Source of the DNA: Nocardia pseudobrasiliensis NBRC 108224
GTDB taxonomy: Bacteria; Actinomycetota; Actinomycetes; Mycobacteriales; Mycobacteriaceae
Direction of reading: 5' to 3'
DNA length: 64,000 bases
Assembly: GCF_001613105.1 (NCBI RefSeq)
Contig: NZ_BDBS01000030.1
Coordinates: forward strand, 62,001-126,000
Shown here: piece after piece, positions 33,794 through 42,707 of the stretch
How positions within the stretch are numbered: position 1 is the first letter of the stretch
Layout of the letters: every line of letters begins with the position of its first letter
Notes under the pieces: model-generated
What the model was told of the DNA's origin: nothing
Database searches by the model: none
The model's input: the letters and a program-made list of their open reading frames with translations, nothing else
Translations under genes and position numbers: made by a program

Positions 33794-35086
33794 TCACGCC
33801 AACTCTCGCCCGCGCGTCTCGGGCAGCCCGAGCAGCGCCAGCACCGCGACCGCATAGCCCAGCGCCCCGAACAGCATCGCACCTGTGAGCCCGAACGAGG
33901 TTCCGGCCAGATAGCCGACCGCGGTCGGGAACACCGCGCCGACGCCGCGGCCGAAGTTGTAGGTGAAGCCCTGTCCGGTGCCGCGCAACTGGGTGGGGTA
34001 CAGCTCCGACAGATACGAGCCGAAGCCGGAGAAGATCGCCGAGGTCGCGAAGCCCAGCGGGAAGCCGAGCACCAGCACCAAAGTGTCGGCGCCCTGCGGG
34101 ATCTGGGTATAGGCGACCATGAACACCACCGACAGCACGGCGAACAACTGGATATTGCGCTTGCGGCCCAGCTTGTCGGTCAGGATACCGCCGCTGATGT
34201 ATCCCAGGAACGCGCCCGCGATCAGGAAGACCAGATAACCGCCGGTGCCGACCACTGTCAGATGCCGACTCTTCTTCAGATAGGTCGGCAACCAGGTGGC
34301 CAGCGTGTAGTAGCCACCCTGCACACCGGTCGCCAGCAGCCCCGCGAAGACGGTGGTGCGCACCAGATCCCGGCCGAAGATCGCGCCGAAACGGCCGCGC
34401 CCGGGCGCGTGCTCGCGCCGCTGTTCGATCACCGCGGCATCGGTGACGCTGCGTCGCACCCACACGATCAACACCGCGGGCAGCGCGCCGGTGAAGAACA
34501 GCACCCGCCAGGCCTGTCGCTCGTCGAACAGCTGGAACACCACGGTGTAGACCAGCACGGCCAGTCCCCACCCGGCCGCCCAGGCGCTCTGCACGTACGC
34601 GACCGCGCGGCCGCGATATTCGGGCCGGGCGTATTCGGCGACCAGGATCGCCCCGGCGGCCCATTCACCGCCGAAGCCGAGCCCCTGTAGCGCCCGGAAG
34701 ACGAGCAGACTCTCGAAATTCCATGCGAAACCGCACAGCACGGTGAAGATCGCGTACATCGCGATGGTCAACTGCAGGGTCCGCACACGCCCGATGCGAT
34801 CGGCGAGCGTACCCGCGATCGCACCGCCGACGGCCGAGACCACCAGCGTGACGGTGGTGAGCAGCCCCGACTGTCCGGTGCTGATCGCGAAATACGACGC
34901 GATCGCGCCCAGTGACAGCGGCAACACCTGGAAGTCGTAGGAGTCGAGGCCATAGCCGCCGAAAGCACCCGCGAACGCCCGACGGCCGGTCGCACCGAGA
35001 GTTCGGAACCAGTCGAACGGCCGCGCGGCGGCGCTCCGACTCGGCTCGGGTGTCCCGTCGGGAGGACTGATGAAGGTGTAGGTCAT
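33794..35086 (-). CDS. MFS transporter, metabolite:H+ symporter type (AAHS-like)
   Basis: 430 aa, 12 spans. Motif A-type loop GTLADRIGRVRTLQL after TM2 and GFGGEWAAGAILVAEYARPEYRGRA, typical of aromatic-acid/sialate/proline-type symporters. It is the first gene of the pxp operon, so it probably imports the operon's substrate (5-oxoproline or a related carboxylate). Divergent from the GntR regulator with 164 nt between them. Confidence 0.86.
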   Translation of the reverse strand: MTYTFISPPDGTPEPSRSAAARPFDWFRTLGATGRRAFAGAFGGYGLDSYDFQVLPLSLGAIASYFAISTGQSGLLTTVTLVVSAVGGAIAGTLADRIGRVRTLQLTIAMYAIFTVLCGFAWNFESLLVFRALQGLGFGGEWAAGAILVAEYARPEYRGRAVAYVQSAWAAGWGLAVLVYTVVFQLFDERQAWRVLFFTGALPAVLIVWVRRSVTDAAVIEQRREHAPGRGRFGAIFGRDLVRTTVFAGLLATGVQGGYYTLATWLPTYLKKSRHLTVVGTGGYLVFLIAGAFLGYISGGILTDKLGRKRNIQLFAVLSVVFMVAYTQIPQGADTLVLVLGFPLGFATSAIFSGFGSYLSELYPTQLRGTGQGFTYNFGRGVGAVFPTAVGYLAGTSFGLTGAMLFGALGYAVAVLALLGLPETRGRELA

Positions 35087-35128
35087 GGTGACCCCCTCAA
35101 TAGCGCTTCGGGTGTGGCAGAGATCTCA

Positions 35129-35150
35129 TCGTACGAAATCGTTGAACGAT
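35129..35150. promoter_or_regulatory. Two FadR-type half-palindromic sites before the pxp operon
   Basis: TCGTACGA (35129-35136) and ATCGTTGAACGAT (35138-35150) both fit the GntR/FadR pattern TNGT-(N0-3)-ACNA. They lie 43-64 nt upstream of the MFS start and face the divergent GntR gene. A longer AACGATCC/GGATCGTT inverted pair continues just upstream. Probable operator of the local GntR protein. Confidence 0.6.
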
Positions 35151-35250
35151 CCTGCAATACTGCGATTGGATCGTTCGCATCCGGTGATCTCCGCGCGGTA
35201 GATTCGGATCCGACATATCCGCACGTGGTTCGGCACCCGAGGAGGACGCG

Positions 35251-35973
35251 ATGGCGCAACCCGCCGTCGAGACCTATGCCACCCTGGCCGCGCATCGCGG
35301 CAAGCTCGACCGCGCCAGTCGCAGCGCGCAGGTGGCCGATATCGTCCGCGACGGCATCCTGGACGGCGCCTTCCGGCCGGGTACGCGACTGTCGGAACCG
35401 GATATCTGTGCGGCGCTGACGGTTTCGCGCAATACGCTGCGTGAGGCGTTCCGCACCCTGATCGAGGAGCGGTTGGTCGTGCACGAACTCAATCGCGGTG
35501 TCTTCGTGCGCATTCCGACCGTCGACGATATCGCCGAGGTCTACAAGTGCCGTCGCATCGTGGAATGCGCCGCGCTGCGCGAACATCCACGCACCGGCAC
35601 CGATCTGGCACCGGTTGCCGCGACTCTCGAGCGCGCGGAACGCTGCGCGGCGCACAATGATTGGACCGGCGTCGGTACCGCGGACGTTGATTTCCACCGC
35701 GCGGTCACCGCGCTCAACGGCAGCGTGCTGCTGGATTCGCTCATGGCCGGCGTCTGGAACGACCTGCGGTTGATCTTCCACGTCGTCGCCGATCCCGAAA
35801 CCTTCCACCGGCCCTACCTGCACCGCAACCACGAGGTGTTCGACGCGCTGACCGGCGGCGCGGCCGACACCGCCGCCACCCTGCTCTCCGACTACCTCCG
35901 CGACGCCGAAACTCAACTGCGTGCCGCCTACGCCGAGATCGACCGTCGCGGAAGGACTTCCACCCATGGGTGA
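35251..35973 (+). CDS. GntR-family (FadR subgroup) regulator
   Basis: 240 aa. N-terminal winged helix (VADIVRDGILDGAFRPGTRLSEPDICAALTVSRNTLREAFRTL), then an FCD ligand domain with the metal-type residues D/H in DVDFHRAVTAL and the late HRNHEVFDAL. ATG with GGAGG 6 nt upstream. Divergent from the MFS-pxp operon, so probably its repressor. Its stop overlaps the Nudix start by 8 nt. Confidence 0.92.
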   Translation: MAQPAVETYATLAAHRGKLDRASRSAQVADIVRDGILDGAFRPGTRLSEPDICAALTVSRNTLREAFRTLIEERLVVHELNRGVFVRIPTVDDIAEVYKCRRIVECAALREHPRTGTDLAPVAATLERAERCAAHNDWTGVGTADVDFHRAVTALNGSVLLDSLMAGVWNDLRLIFHVVADPETFHRPYLHRNHEVFDALTGGAADTAATLLSDYLRDAETQLRAAYAEIDRRGRTSTHG

Positions 35974-36484
35974 GGTGATCGCCGTCTACGACCGCGCCGG
36001 ACGCCCCATCGGCGCCGAGGAACGATCGACCGTCTACGCCGAGGGCCTGTGGCACGCCAGCGCCGGAGTCCTGGTGCGCTCCCCCGACACCGAACGCCTC
36101 TACGTCCACCGCCGCACCGAAACCAAGGCCGTCTTCGCGGGCATGCACGACTGCCTCGCGGGCGGCGTGGTCGGCCCCGACGAGGACCCCCGCACTGCGG
36201 CGATTCGTGAACTGTCCGAAGAACTCGGCATCGACATCCCCGCCGACACCGATGGCCCCCTCCCGCTGGCCAGCGCCTCCTGGGACGGCGAATGGGCCGG
36301 AAAACCCATGCGCTGCCACCTGTTCGCCTACGAACTCCGCTACGACGGCCCCATCCACCACCAACCAGAGGAAATCGCCGACGGCTGGTGGTGGACCGAC
36401 ACCGCCCTACGCACCCATCTGGCCGACCCCGCCTGGCCCTTCGTCCCCGACACCCGAGTCCTGATCCCCGACATCCTGAACTGA
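35966..36484 (+). CDS. Nudix hydrolase
   Basis: 172 aa. Complete Nudix box from GGVVGPDEDPRTAAIRELSEELGID (G-x5-E-x7-RE-x2-EE-x-G). The N-terminal part (VYDRAGRPIGAEERSTVYAEGLWHASAGVLV) resembles the YfcD/isopentenyl-diphosphate-isomerase-like group. Substrate unknown. It overlaps the GntR gene end and is followed by a hairpin with T-tracts. Confidence 0.9.
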   Translation: MGEVIAVYDRAGRPIGAEERSTVYAEGLWHASAGVLVRSPDTERLYVHRRTETKAVFAGMHDCLAGGVVGPDEDPRTAAIRELSEELGIDIPADTDGPLPLASASWDGEWAGKPMRCHLFAYELRYDGPIHHQPEEIADGWWWTDTALRTHLADPAWPFVPDTRVLIPDILN

Positions 36485-36617
36485 CCCGCCCAACGACCTG
36501 CCGGAACGACGGGAGGGTGCAACCAGCCCCCGTCGTCCCCGCGCGCCCTTGGCCGGGCCCGAAAACCCGAGCGGCCACCAACTTCTTCATGTCCCCGCAC
36601 ACCCCCGAAAACCCGAG

Positions 36618-36649
36618 CAGCCCACCGGGTCTGCGGGGCCGGTGGGCTG
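36618..36649. terminator. Bidirectional intrinsic terminator
   Basis: CAGCCCACCGG and CCGGTGGGCTG (11-bp perfect arms) around a 10-nt loop, with TTTT close behind on both strands (TCGGTTTT on plus, CTCGGGTTTT on minus). It can end the GntR-Nudix transcript and, 22 nt past its stop, the small minus-strand peptide gene. Confidence 0.8.
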
Positions 36650-36671
36650 TCGGTTTTGCGCGACTGCGCGT

Positions 36672-36755
36672 CTATTCGGCGCTGCCTGACAGCAGCTTCA
36701 GGATGGTTCGGGCCAGCAGGTCGGCCAACAGGCCCGCTGCGGAACCTGTGTCCAT
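36672..36755 (-). CDS. Small peptide ORF, 27 aa, amphipathic
   Basis: The 27-codon frame starts MDTGSAAGLLADLLARTILK and ends ...LLSGSAE. GAGGAGG stands 5 nt before the ATG, the best Shine-Dalgarno sequence of the region, and a bidirectional terminator begins 22 nt after the stop. The central stretch forms an amphipathic helix (Leu/Ile/Ala on one face, Asp/Arg/Lys on the other), as in membrane-active or small regulatory peptides. About 145 nt of otherwise empty sequence lies upstream, enough for a promoter. I do not recognise a family. Confidence 0.6.
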   Translation of the reverse strand: MDTGSAAGLLADLLARTILKLLSGSAE

Positions 36756-36899
36756 GGTGTCCTCCTCATCTCCGGGTCATCGCCACTCATTCGTAGCGAC
36801 GACTGAAGCATGCCTGATTCACTTCTGAGCAGAAGCGCTTTTCGGGTGGAGAACGTACCGATGAGTCATGAACCCCTATAACATTTCTCGTGCTAACTA
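36756..36899 (-). promoter_or_regulatory. Probable promoter region of the 27-aa peptide gene
   Basis: A/T-richer stretch upstream of the peptide ORF and downstream of the AIM24 stop. A TTATAGG element in AAATGTTATAGGGG on the minus strand is a candidate -10. Nothing else is recognised here. Confidence 0.35.
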
Positions 36900-37580
36900 T
36901 TAACCCGACGAGGTGACCGCACCGGCCCAGGCCGCGAAGGCGCCGGGATTTCGGGTCTGCAGCAGTACCCGGCCCGGACCGGTGAAGTCGAAGACCAGGC
37001 CCTCTCCGGATTTCAGCGACTGCAGCGATCGCCCCGATACCGCTCGTCGGATATTGAACTTCACGGCAAGGTCGTAGGCGACCACATGGCCGCTGTCGAT
37101 GGTCACCGGCTCGCCGGGCTGCAGGTCGATCACGTCGATCGCCCCGAACACGCCCAGCACCACCTCACCCTGCCCGTGCGCGCGCAGCCCGAATCCGCCC
37201 TCGCCGCCGAACAGGTTCGCCAGTCCGCCCCACTTCGTTTCCACCTGCACGCCATGGGAATTGGCGATCCAACTGCCCCGGCTGACGAAGAACGGCCGGT
37301 CCTGTCCGATCGGCAACGCGAGCATATCCCCGGGCAGGGCGGGCGCGACGTCGACCCACCCGCCCTGCGGCGGCGCGGTGAACGTCGAGACGAAGAACGA
37401 CTCACCGGCCAGCACCGACCGCTTCAATCCCGCCAGCAGCCCGCCCTCGGCCTTGGCCGTGAGTGTGACCCCGGCCGAATGTGCCAGCATGGCACCGCTT
37501 TCCACGCGCATCGGCTCACCCCCGGCGAGGAAGCAGCGCGCGACGGTCGAGGAGGGATTGTGCCGCAATTCCACCTTCAT
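36900..37580 (-). CDS. AIM24/TIGR00266 family protein
   Basis: 226-aa beta-rich protein: GEPMRVESGAMLAHSAGV, then GGLLAGLKRSVLAGESFFVSTF and PVTIDSGHVVAYD. These are the repeated glycine-rich turns of the AIM24 family (named from a yeast mitochondrial protein; the bacterial role is unknown). Full family length. It sits 36 nt behind the aminotransferase that ends the pyrimidine-type operon and could be read through from it, but no overlap is seen. Confidence 0.87.
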   Translation of the reverse strand: MKVELRHNPSSTVARCFLAGGEPMRVESGAMLAHSAGVTLTAKAEGGLLAGLKRSVLAGESFFVSTFTAPPQGGWVDVAPALPGDMLALPIGQDRPFFVSRGSWIANSHGVQVETKWGGLANLFGGEGGFGLRAHGQGEVVLGVFGAIDVIDLQPGEPVTIDSGHVVAYDLAVKFNIRRAVSGRSLQSLKSGEGLVFDFTGPGRVLLQTRNPGAFAAWAGAVTSSG

Positions 37581-37616
37581 GTCGGCGACAGTAACAGTGC
37601 CGGGTATCGATCCGGC

Positions 37617-38924
37617 CTACCCGATATAGGCGTCGGCGACGTCGAGCACCTCATCGATGATCTCGAGGCCCTGACGGATCTCATCGGCGCTGGTCGGCAG
37701 GGGCGGCGCGACCTGAAACCGGTTCGCCGCCGCGAACGGCCACAGCCCGCGATCCTTGGCAGCGGCCACCACCCGGCCCATCGGCTCGGCCGCGGGCCCC
37801 GACGCCGCGAACGGAATGAGCGGTTCGCGTGAGACGGGATCGCGGACCAGTTCGAGCGCCCAGAAGAATCCCAGCCCACGCACCTCGCCGACCGATGGAT
37901 GCCGGGTCGCCAAGTCCTGCAAACCCTTTCCGAGCACATCCGCGCCGACGGTCCGCACATGATCGAGAATGCCGTCCCGCTCGAACACCTTGATCGAGGC
38001 CACCCCGGCCGCACACGCCAGGGGGTGCCCGGCATAGGTGAGCCCGCCCGGATAGACCGTCTCGTCGTAGCGGGCGGCGATCGGTTCCGCGATGAGCACA
38101 CCGCCGAGCGGTACGTAACCGGAGTTCACGCCCTTGGCGAAGGTGATCAGATCCGGCGCGACATCGAAGGCCTGCACGGCGAACCATTCGCCCACCCGGC
38201 CGAATCCGGCCATCACCTCGTCGGCGATATAGACGATGCCGAATTCGTCGCACAGCTCACGCACCCCGGCCAGGTACCCGGGCGGCGGCACCAGCACCCC
38301 GTTGGTGCCGACCACCGTCTCGAGAATCAGACCCGCGATGTGCTGGGGCCCCTCCAACTCGATCACCTGCCGCAGATGCCGCAGCGCGGCGGCGCACTCC
38401 TCCTCGGGACTGCTTGCCTGCCAGGCGGATCGGTAGGTGTAAGGCCCGAAGAAGCGCACCACGTCCACATTCGTCGGCTCGGCGCCCCAGCGCCGCGGCT
38501 CACCGGACAGACCGATCGCGGTGCCGGTGCCGCCGTGATACGAGCGGTAGGCCGACAGCATCTTGGTGCGCCCGGTATAGCTGCGCGCCAACCGCACCGC
38601 GTGTTCGATCGCCTCCGCGCCGCCGGTGGTGAACAGCACCCGGTTGAGCGCGCCGGGCGCGCGTTCGACGATCATCCGGGCCAGTTCGCTGCGCACCTCG
38701 TTGCCGACCGTCGGCGAGATCGTGGTGAGCGTATGTGCCTGCGCCACAATGGCTTCCACGATGTCGGGATGCTGGTGGCCGATATTGACGTTCACCAGCT
38801 GTGAGGAGAAGTCCAGATAGCGTTTGCCGGTGGCGTCCCAGAACCAGGATCCCGACGCACCGGTGATCGGCATCGGATTCACCGACGCCTGCGCGCTCCA
38901 GGGATAGAAGACATGGTCCATCAT
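37617..38924 (-). CDS. Class III PLP-dependent aminotransferase (omega-amino acid type)
   Basis: 435 aa, fold-type I. PLP-lysine in DLITFAKGVNSGYVPLGG; IADEVMAGFGRVGEWFA is the cofactor-Asp segment; N-terminal FWDATGKRYLDFSSQLVNVNIGHQHP. The group includes beta-alanine:pyruvate and taurine:pyruvate transaminases. It overlaps the binding-protein gene (ATGA) and is last in an operon with dihydropyrimidinase and beta-ureidopropionase. Transamination of the product beta-alanine (or 3-aminoisobutyrate) to a semialdehyde is therefore the likely role. Substrate is inferred from context. Confidence 0.88.
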   Translation of the reverse strand: MMDHVFYPWSAQASVNPMPITGASGSWFWDATGKRYLDFSSQLVNVNIGHQHPDIVEAIVAQAHTLTTISPTVGNEVRSELARMIVERAPGALNRVLFTTGGAEAIEHAVRLARSYTGRTKMLSAYRSYHGGTGTAIGLSGEPRRWGAEPTNVDVVRFFGPYTYRSAWQASSPEEECAAALRHLRQVIELEGPQHIAGLILETVVGTNGVLVPPPGYLAGVRELCDEFGIVYIADEVMAGFGRVGEWFAVQAFDVAPDLITFAKGVNSGYVPLGGVLIAEPIAARYDETVYPGGLTYAGHPLACAAGVASIKVFERDGILDHVRTVGADVLGKGLQDLATRHPSVGEVRGLGFFWALELVRDPVSREPLIPFAASGPAAEPMGRVVAAAKDRGLWPFAAANRFQVAPPLPTSADEIRQGLEIIDEVLDVADAYIG

Positions 38925-40057
38925 TTACCGCCTTCCGCCAGCGTCACCGCCTGCGGGGCGTACCCGCCTCCGATGATGTCGATACTCTGTGACTTCAACA
39001 GATCCAATGCCTTGACGACGTAATCGTTGGTATACGCGTCGTCGTCGGGCGTGCGGGTCAGCACGGTGTGACCCTCCTGATTGCGGGTCTGCTTCGCGAT
39101 GGTCACCGTGCGATCCCACGCGGACGGGTCGATCGTGCCGATTCCATTGGGCGACGGCCAGATCAGCTTGTTCACCTCGTTGATCTGCCACTGCTGATGA
39201 CTCGCACCGAGGGTGGATCCGGCGGCGACGGTCAGATCGCGGCAGGTATCGAGATGATCGCGACAGAACGCCCACCCCTTCAACGAGGCGGCGATGAATT
39301 TCACCGTCTGCTCTTGATATTTCGGATCCTTCAACTTCTCGGAATTGGCCCAGACGGCGTCCTGCAGCATGGCCACACCCTGATCGTTCCAGTCGATCGT
39401 GGTGAAATCGTCTGCGGTGTAGAGCTTTCCGTTGGCCGGATTCTTCGTTTCCAGCAATTGGGCGTATTCGTTGTAGGACATGGCCTGTGCGGCGTCGATG
39501 TCGTGGCCGAGGAAGGCGTTCATATCGAACTGCTGCTGAACCAGGGTGACATCCTTGGCCGGATCCAGCCCCGCCCGGGTCATCCCGGCGAAGAGTTCGA
39601 ATTCGTTGCCGTAGCCCCAGTTTCCGACCTTCTTACCCTTCAGATCCGCCGGGCCGTTGATACCCGCGGACTTGAACGCCACCTGCTTGGTGCCCGAGCG
39701 TTGGAAGATCTGCGCCACATCGGTGATACCCGCGCCCGCCTCGCGGGAGGCCAGCGCCTTGGGCACCCAGGCGATCGCGTAATCGGCCTGCCCCTGGGCC
39801 AATACGGTCTGCGGCACGATATCGGTGCCGCCGTCGAGGATGTCGACGGCCAAGCCCTGCTCCTTGTAGAAGCCCTGATTGGCCGCGGCCAGATATCCGG
39901 CGAATTGCCCCTGTTTGAACCACTGCAGTTGCAGCTTCACCTTGGTCAGCCCGTCGGCGGTGGTGGTCGTATCGGTCGTACTGCAGCCGGTGACGGCCGC
40001 CAGGGCGAGGGCCGTCACCGCCAGCCAGGCGCGGAGTGTGGTTGCGGGACTTCTCAT
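38921..40057 (-). CDS. ABC transporter substrate-binding lipoprotein (NMT1/THI5-like)
   Basis: 378 aa. Lipoprotein signal peptide with lipobox AVTGC (Cys at about residue 25). The mature part opens with the NMT1 motif KLQLQWFKQGQFAGYLAAA, then FYKEQGLAVDILDGGTDIVPQ. This group binds pyrimidine- or riboflavin-type precursors. It overlaps permease 1 and the aminotransferase by 4 nt each. With the ATPase and two permeases it should form an importer feeding the catabolic enzymes. Confidence 0.9.
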   Translation of the reverse strand: MRSPATTLRAWLAVTALALAAVTGCSTTDTTTTADGLTKVKLQLQWFKQGQFAGYLAAANQGFYKEQGLAVDILDGGTDIVPQTVLAQGQADYAIAWVPKALASREAGAGITDVAQIFQRSGTKQVAFKSAGINGPADLKGKKVGNWGYGNEFELFAGMTRAGLDPAKDVTLVQQQFDMNAFLGHDIDAAQAMSYNEYAQLLETKNPANGKLYTADDFTTIDWNDQGVAMLQDAVWANSEKLKDPKYQEQTVKFIAASLKGWAFCRDHLDTCRDLTVAAGSTLGASHQQWQINEVNKLIWPSPNGIGTIDPSAWDRTVTIAKQTRNQEGHTVLTRTPDDDAYTNDYVVKALDLLKSQSIDIIGGGYAPQAVTLAEGGK

Positions 40058-40854
40058 CTGATGCTCCGGAAGATCGTGCGAGGTCGTCGGGTGAGTTGTT
40101 CGAGCAGCAGGACGCCGCCGAGGAAGATCAGGCCCAGCGCCATGGACGCGACGACATAGGCCCAGGCGCGGGGATAGGCGGTATTGGCGGCCGCGGAGAT
40201 GATGCGGCTGCCGAGTCCGTGCTGCAACCCGCCGAAATACTCGGCGATCAGCGCGGCGATGACCGCACCGGGTGCGGCGATCCGCAAGCCGGTGAACAGG
40301 TGCGGCAGTGCGGCCGGTAGGCGCACGGCTCGGGTGATCTGCCAACCCGTGGCGGCATACGCGATCATCAGGTCGGTGTGCACGGCCGGAACCTGCCGCA
40401 GGCCCTTGATCGTGCTGACATAGATCGGAAAGAACACCACGATCGTCGCGACGAGTCGACGCGGCAGATCGGTGGTGGTCGAGTACATCGAATTCAGCAG
40501 CGGCGCGAGCGCGACGATGGGCACCGCGGCCGCGGCGGCGGCCAGCGGGCCGAGCAGCCCGTCCACGACGCGAAACCGGACGGCCACGGTCGCCGCCACG
40601 ATCCCGAGCGTCGCCCCGGCCAGCAGACCCACGAGGGCATTGGCCCCGGTCGCCAGCGCCGCTTCGGTGACATTGGCGGCGTTGGCGCGCAAGGCATCCC
40701 AAATCGCGGTCGGCGACGGCAGCAGATACGAGGGAACCCTGGCGGCCGTGGTGAGCAGTTGCCACGCGACCAGCACAATGATGCCGACGACGACCGGCGG
40801 CAGCAAACCGCGAACGGATCCACCCCTCATAGCCCACCGCACGCGCCCACTCAT
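40054..40854 (-). CDS. ABC transporter permease 1 (SsuC/TauC type)
   Basis: 266 aa with about six membrane spans and the inner-membrane EAA loop (AYAATGWQITRAVRLPAALPHLFTGLRIAAPGAVIAALI). BPD_transp_1 family. Overlaps both neighbours by ATGA. Partner of the second permease 1 kb upstream, so the channel is likely a heterodimer. Confidence 0.9.
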   Translation of the reverse strand: MSGRVRWAMRGGSVRGLLPPVVVGIIVLVAWQLLTTAARVPSYLLPSPTAIWDALRANAANVTEAALATGANALVGLLAGATLGIVAATVAVRFRVVDGLLGPLAAAAAAVPIVALAPLLNSMYSTTTDLPRRLVATIVVFFPIYVSTIKGLRQVPAVHTDLMIAYAATGWQITRAVRLPAALPHLFTGLRIAAPGAVIAALIAEYFGGLQHGLGSRIISAAANTAYPRAWAYVVASMALGLIFLGGVLLLEQLTRRPRTIFRSIR

Positions 40855-41708
40855 CGCGTTTCCTTACCGACCGCACCGGTCCGGTCGCCCTCATGCCCGC
40901 CGTGCAGCGCAGCCCGCACCTCCGCGACGGCGGCGAAAAATCCCTCGCTGGCACGAATATCGCTGTCGGCGGAAGACTTCCGGCCCCGCTCCCCGATCTC
41001 GACGACAGCGGAGATACGGCCCGGACGCGGGGTCATCACCACGACGCGGTCGGAGAGGAAGACCGCCTCGGGTATGGAGTGGGTGACGAAAACCACCGCC
41101 GCGCCGGTTTCCTCGGTAATGCGCAGTAGCTCACCCTGCATGCGTTCGCGGGTCATTTCGTCGAGGGCGCCGAAGGGCTCGTCCATCAACAGCAGCGGGG
41201 GTTTGCGGGCCAAGGCGCGGGCGATGGCGACTCGCTGCTGCATACCGCCGGACAGTTCACCCGGGAAGCGGCCGGCGAATTCGGTCAGGCCGGTCATTTC
41301 GAGCAGTTCCGCACTGCGTTGTCGGCGTTGGGATTTGGGTACTCGATGGATCTCGAGCGGTAATTCCACATTCTCCTGGACCGTACGCCATTCGAGGAGC
41401 CCGGCCTGTTGGAAGGCGATGCCGTAGTCCTGATCCAAGCGGGCTCGGTGCGCCGTCTTGCCGTGCACGGCAACGGTTCCCGAGGTGGGCTGCTCGAGAT
41501 CGGCGACGATGCGCAGCAGGGTGGACTTGCCGCAGCCGGACGGGCCGATGAGTGAGACGAACTCCCCCGCCGCCACGGTCAGCGTGATCGCCTCGAGTGC
41601 GGTGACCTCGCCCGCGGGGTAAATCTTGCCGACCTGCCGCAGTTCCACGGCCGTCACGGCATCGGATCGCCTTGCCCCCGAGGCATTCTCGGCAACAGAC
41701 GTATTCAA
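40851..41708 (-). CDS. ABC transporter ATP-binding protein (SsuB/TauB type)
   Basis: 285 aa: Walker A GPSGCGKST, Q-loop FQQAGLLEWRTVQENV, signature ELSGGMQQRVAIARALA, Walker B LLLMDEPFGALD, switch His in VFVTHSIPEA. It energises the importer encoded around it. 51 nt separate it from permease 2 upstream. Confidence 0.93.
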   Translation of the reverse strand: MNTSVAENASGARRSDAVTAVELRQVGKIYPAGEVTALEAITLTVAAGEFVSLIGPSGCGKSTLLRIVADLEQPTSGTVAVHGKTAHRARLDQDYGIAFQQAGLLEWRTVQENVELPLEIHRVPKSQRRQRSAELLEMTGLTEFAGRFPGELSGGMQQRVAIARALARKPPLLLMDEPFGALDEMTRERMQGELLRITEETGAAVVFVTHSIPEAVFLSDRVVVMTPRPGRISAVVEIGERGRKSSADSDIRASEGFFAAVAEVRAALHGGHEGDRTGAVGKETR

Positions 41709-41759
41709 CGGGTACCTCCTACCACCGCACGGGCGGGTCGAGCGGATGCCATGCGGCGG

Positions 41760-42707
41760 TCATCGGGTTCCGCCGGATGCGCGGCTGTAGCGGCGCAATG
41801 CCCGCTCGGCGATCGAGACCAGGGCGGTGAACACCACACCGAGCAGTGCGGCGGTCAGCACCGCGGCGTACAGGCGTGCGGCATTGCCGGTGGACTGTTG
41901 CGAGAAGACGATGATCTGACGTCCGATACCGCCCGCGGTGCCGGTGGATATCTCCGCGACCACCGCGCCGACCACCGCGGCCGCGGCCGCCAGGCGCAGC
42001 GCGGGCAGCAGGTACGGCACCGCCGCGGGTAACCGTAATCGCAGCAGCGTCGCCCACCACCCGGCCGCGAAACTGTGCAGCAGTTCCACCGAGGCCCGCG
42101 ACGGTGACCGCAGCCCGCGCAGCATTCCGATGGCGACCGGGAAGAACACCAGATACGCCGCGATCACCACAATGCTCATCCACGGCCGCCAGGGTTGTCC
42201 CCCGATCGCGATCCGGCCGCCCCACCCGGCCACCAGCGGCGCCAACGCGATCAACGGCACCGTCTGCGACACGATCACATACGGGAACAGGCCGCGCTCC
42301 ACCCAGACGAAGCGCTGCATCACCACCGCCAGCGCCACGCCCACGACGGTGCCCAGCGCCAGGGCGAGCAGCGCCAGCCCGAGCGTGAAACCCGCCGTGC
42401 GCAAGAGTGTTTCGCCGACCGTGCGGTGCCCGTCGCGTTCACCGAGCACGGTCACCACCGACCACACGTGCGGTAGGGCGCCGTCGGAGGTTCGCGGCAG
42501 CACCCGCTGTCCGCCGATGCTCACACCCTGAACGGGAACCAGCAGTTTCACCGATTCCCAGACCAGCGCGAGCAGTCCGGCCGCCGCGATCGGATACAGC
42601 CAGCGCGCGCGGCGGGTCCGCGCACCGAACCATCCGGTGCGCCCGCTGGCGGTATCCGCGAGCAGATCGGCGGCCGTCGCGGCCGCCTGTTCGCCGAGCA
42701 CCGTCAT
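41760..42707 (-). CDS. ABC transporter permease 2
   Basis: 315 aa, roughly six spans and an EAA loop (SFAAGWWATLLRLRLPAAVPYLLPALRLAAAAAVVGAVVAEI). Long N-terminal cytoplasmic region and an extra periplasmic loop (SIGGQRVLPRTSDGALP) typical of nucleobase/hydantoin-type import systems. ATG overlaps the stop of the LLM oxidoreductase. Confidence 0.88.
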   Translation of the reverse strand: MTVLGEQAAATAADLLADTASGRTGWFGARTRRARWLYPIAAAGLLALVWESVKLLVPVQGVSIGGQRVLPRTSDGALPHVWSVVTVLGERDGHRTVGETLLRTAGFTLGLALLALALGTVVGVALAVVMQRFVWVERGLFPYVIVSQTVPLIALAPLVAGWGGRIAIGGQPWRPWMSIVVIAAYLVFFPVAIGMLRGLRSPSRASVELLHSFAAGWWATLLRLRLPAAVPYLLPALRLAAAAAVVGAVVAEISTGTAGGIGRQIIVFSQQSTGNAARLYAAVLTAALLGVVFTALVSIAERALRRYSRASGGTR

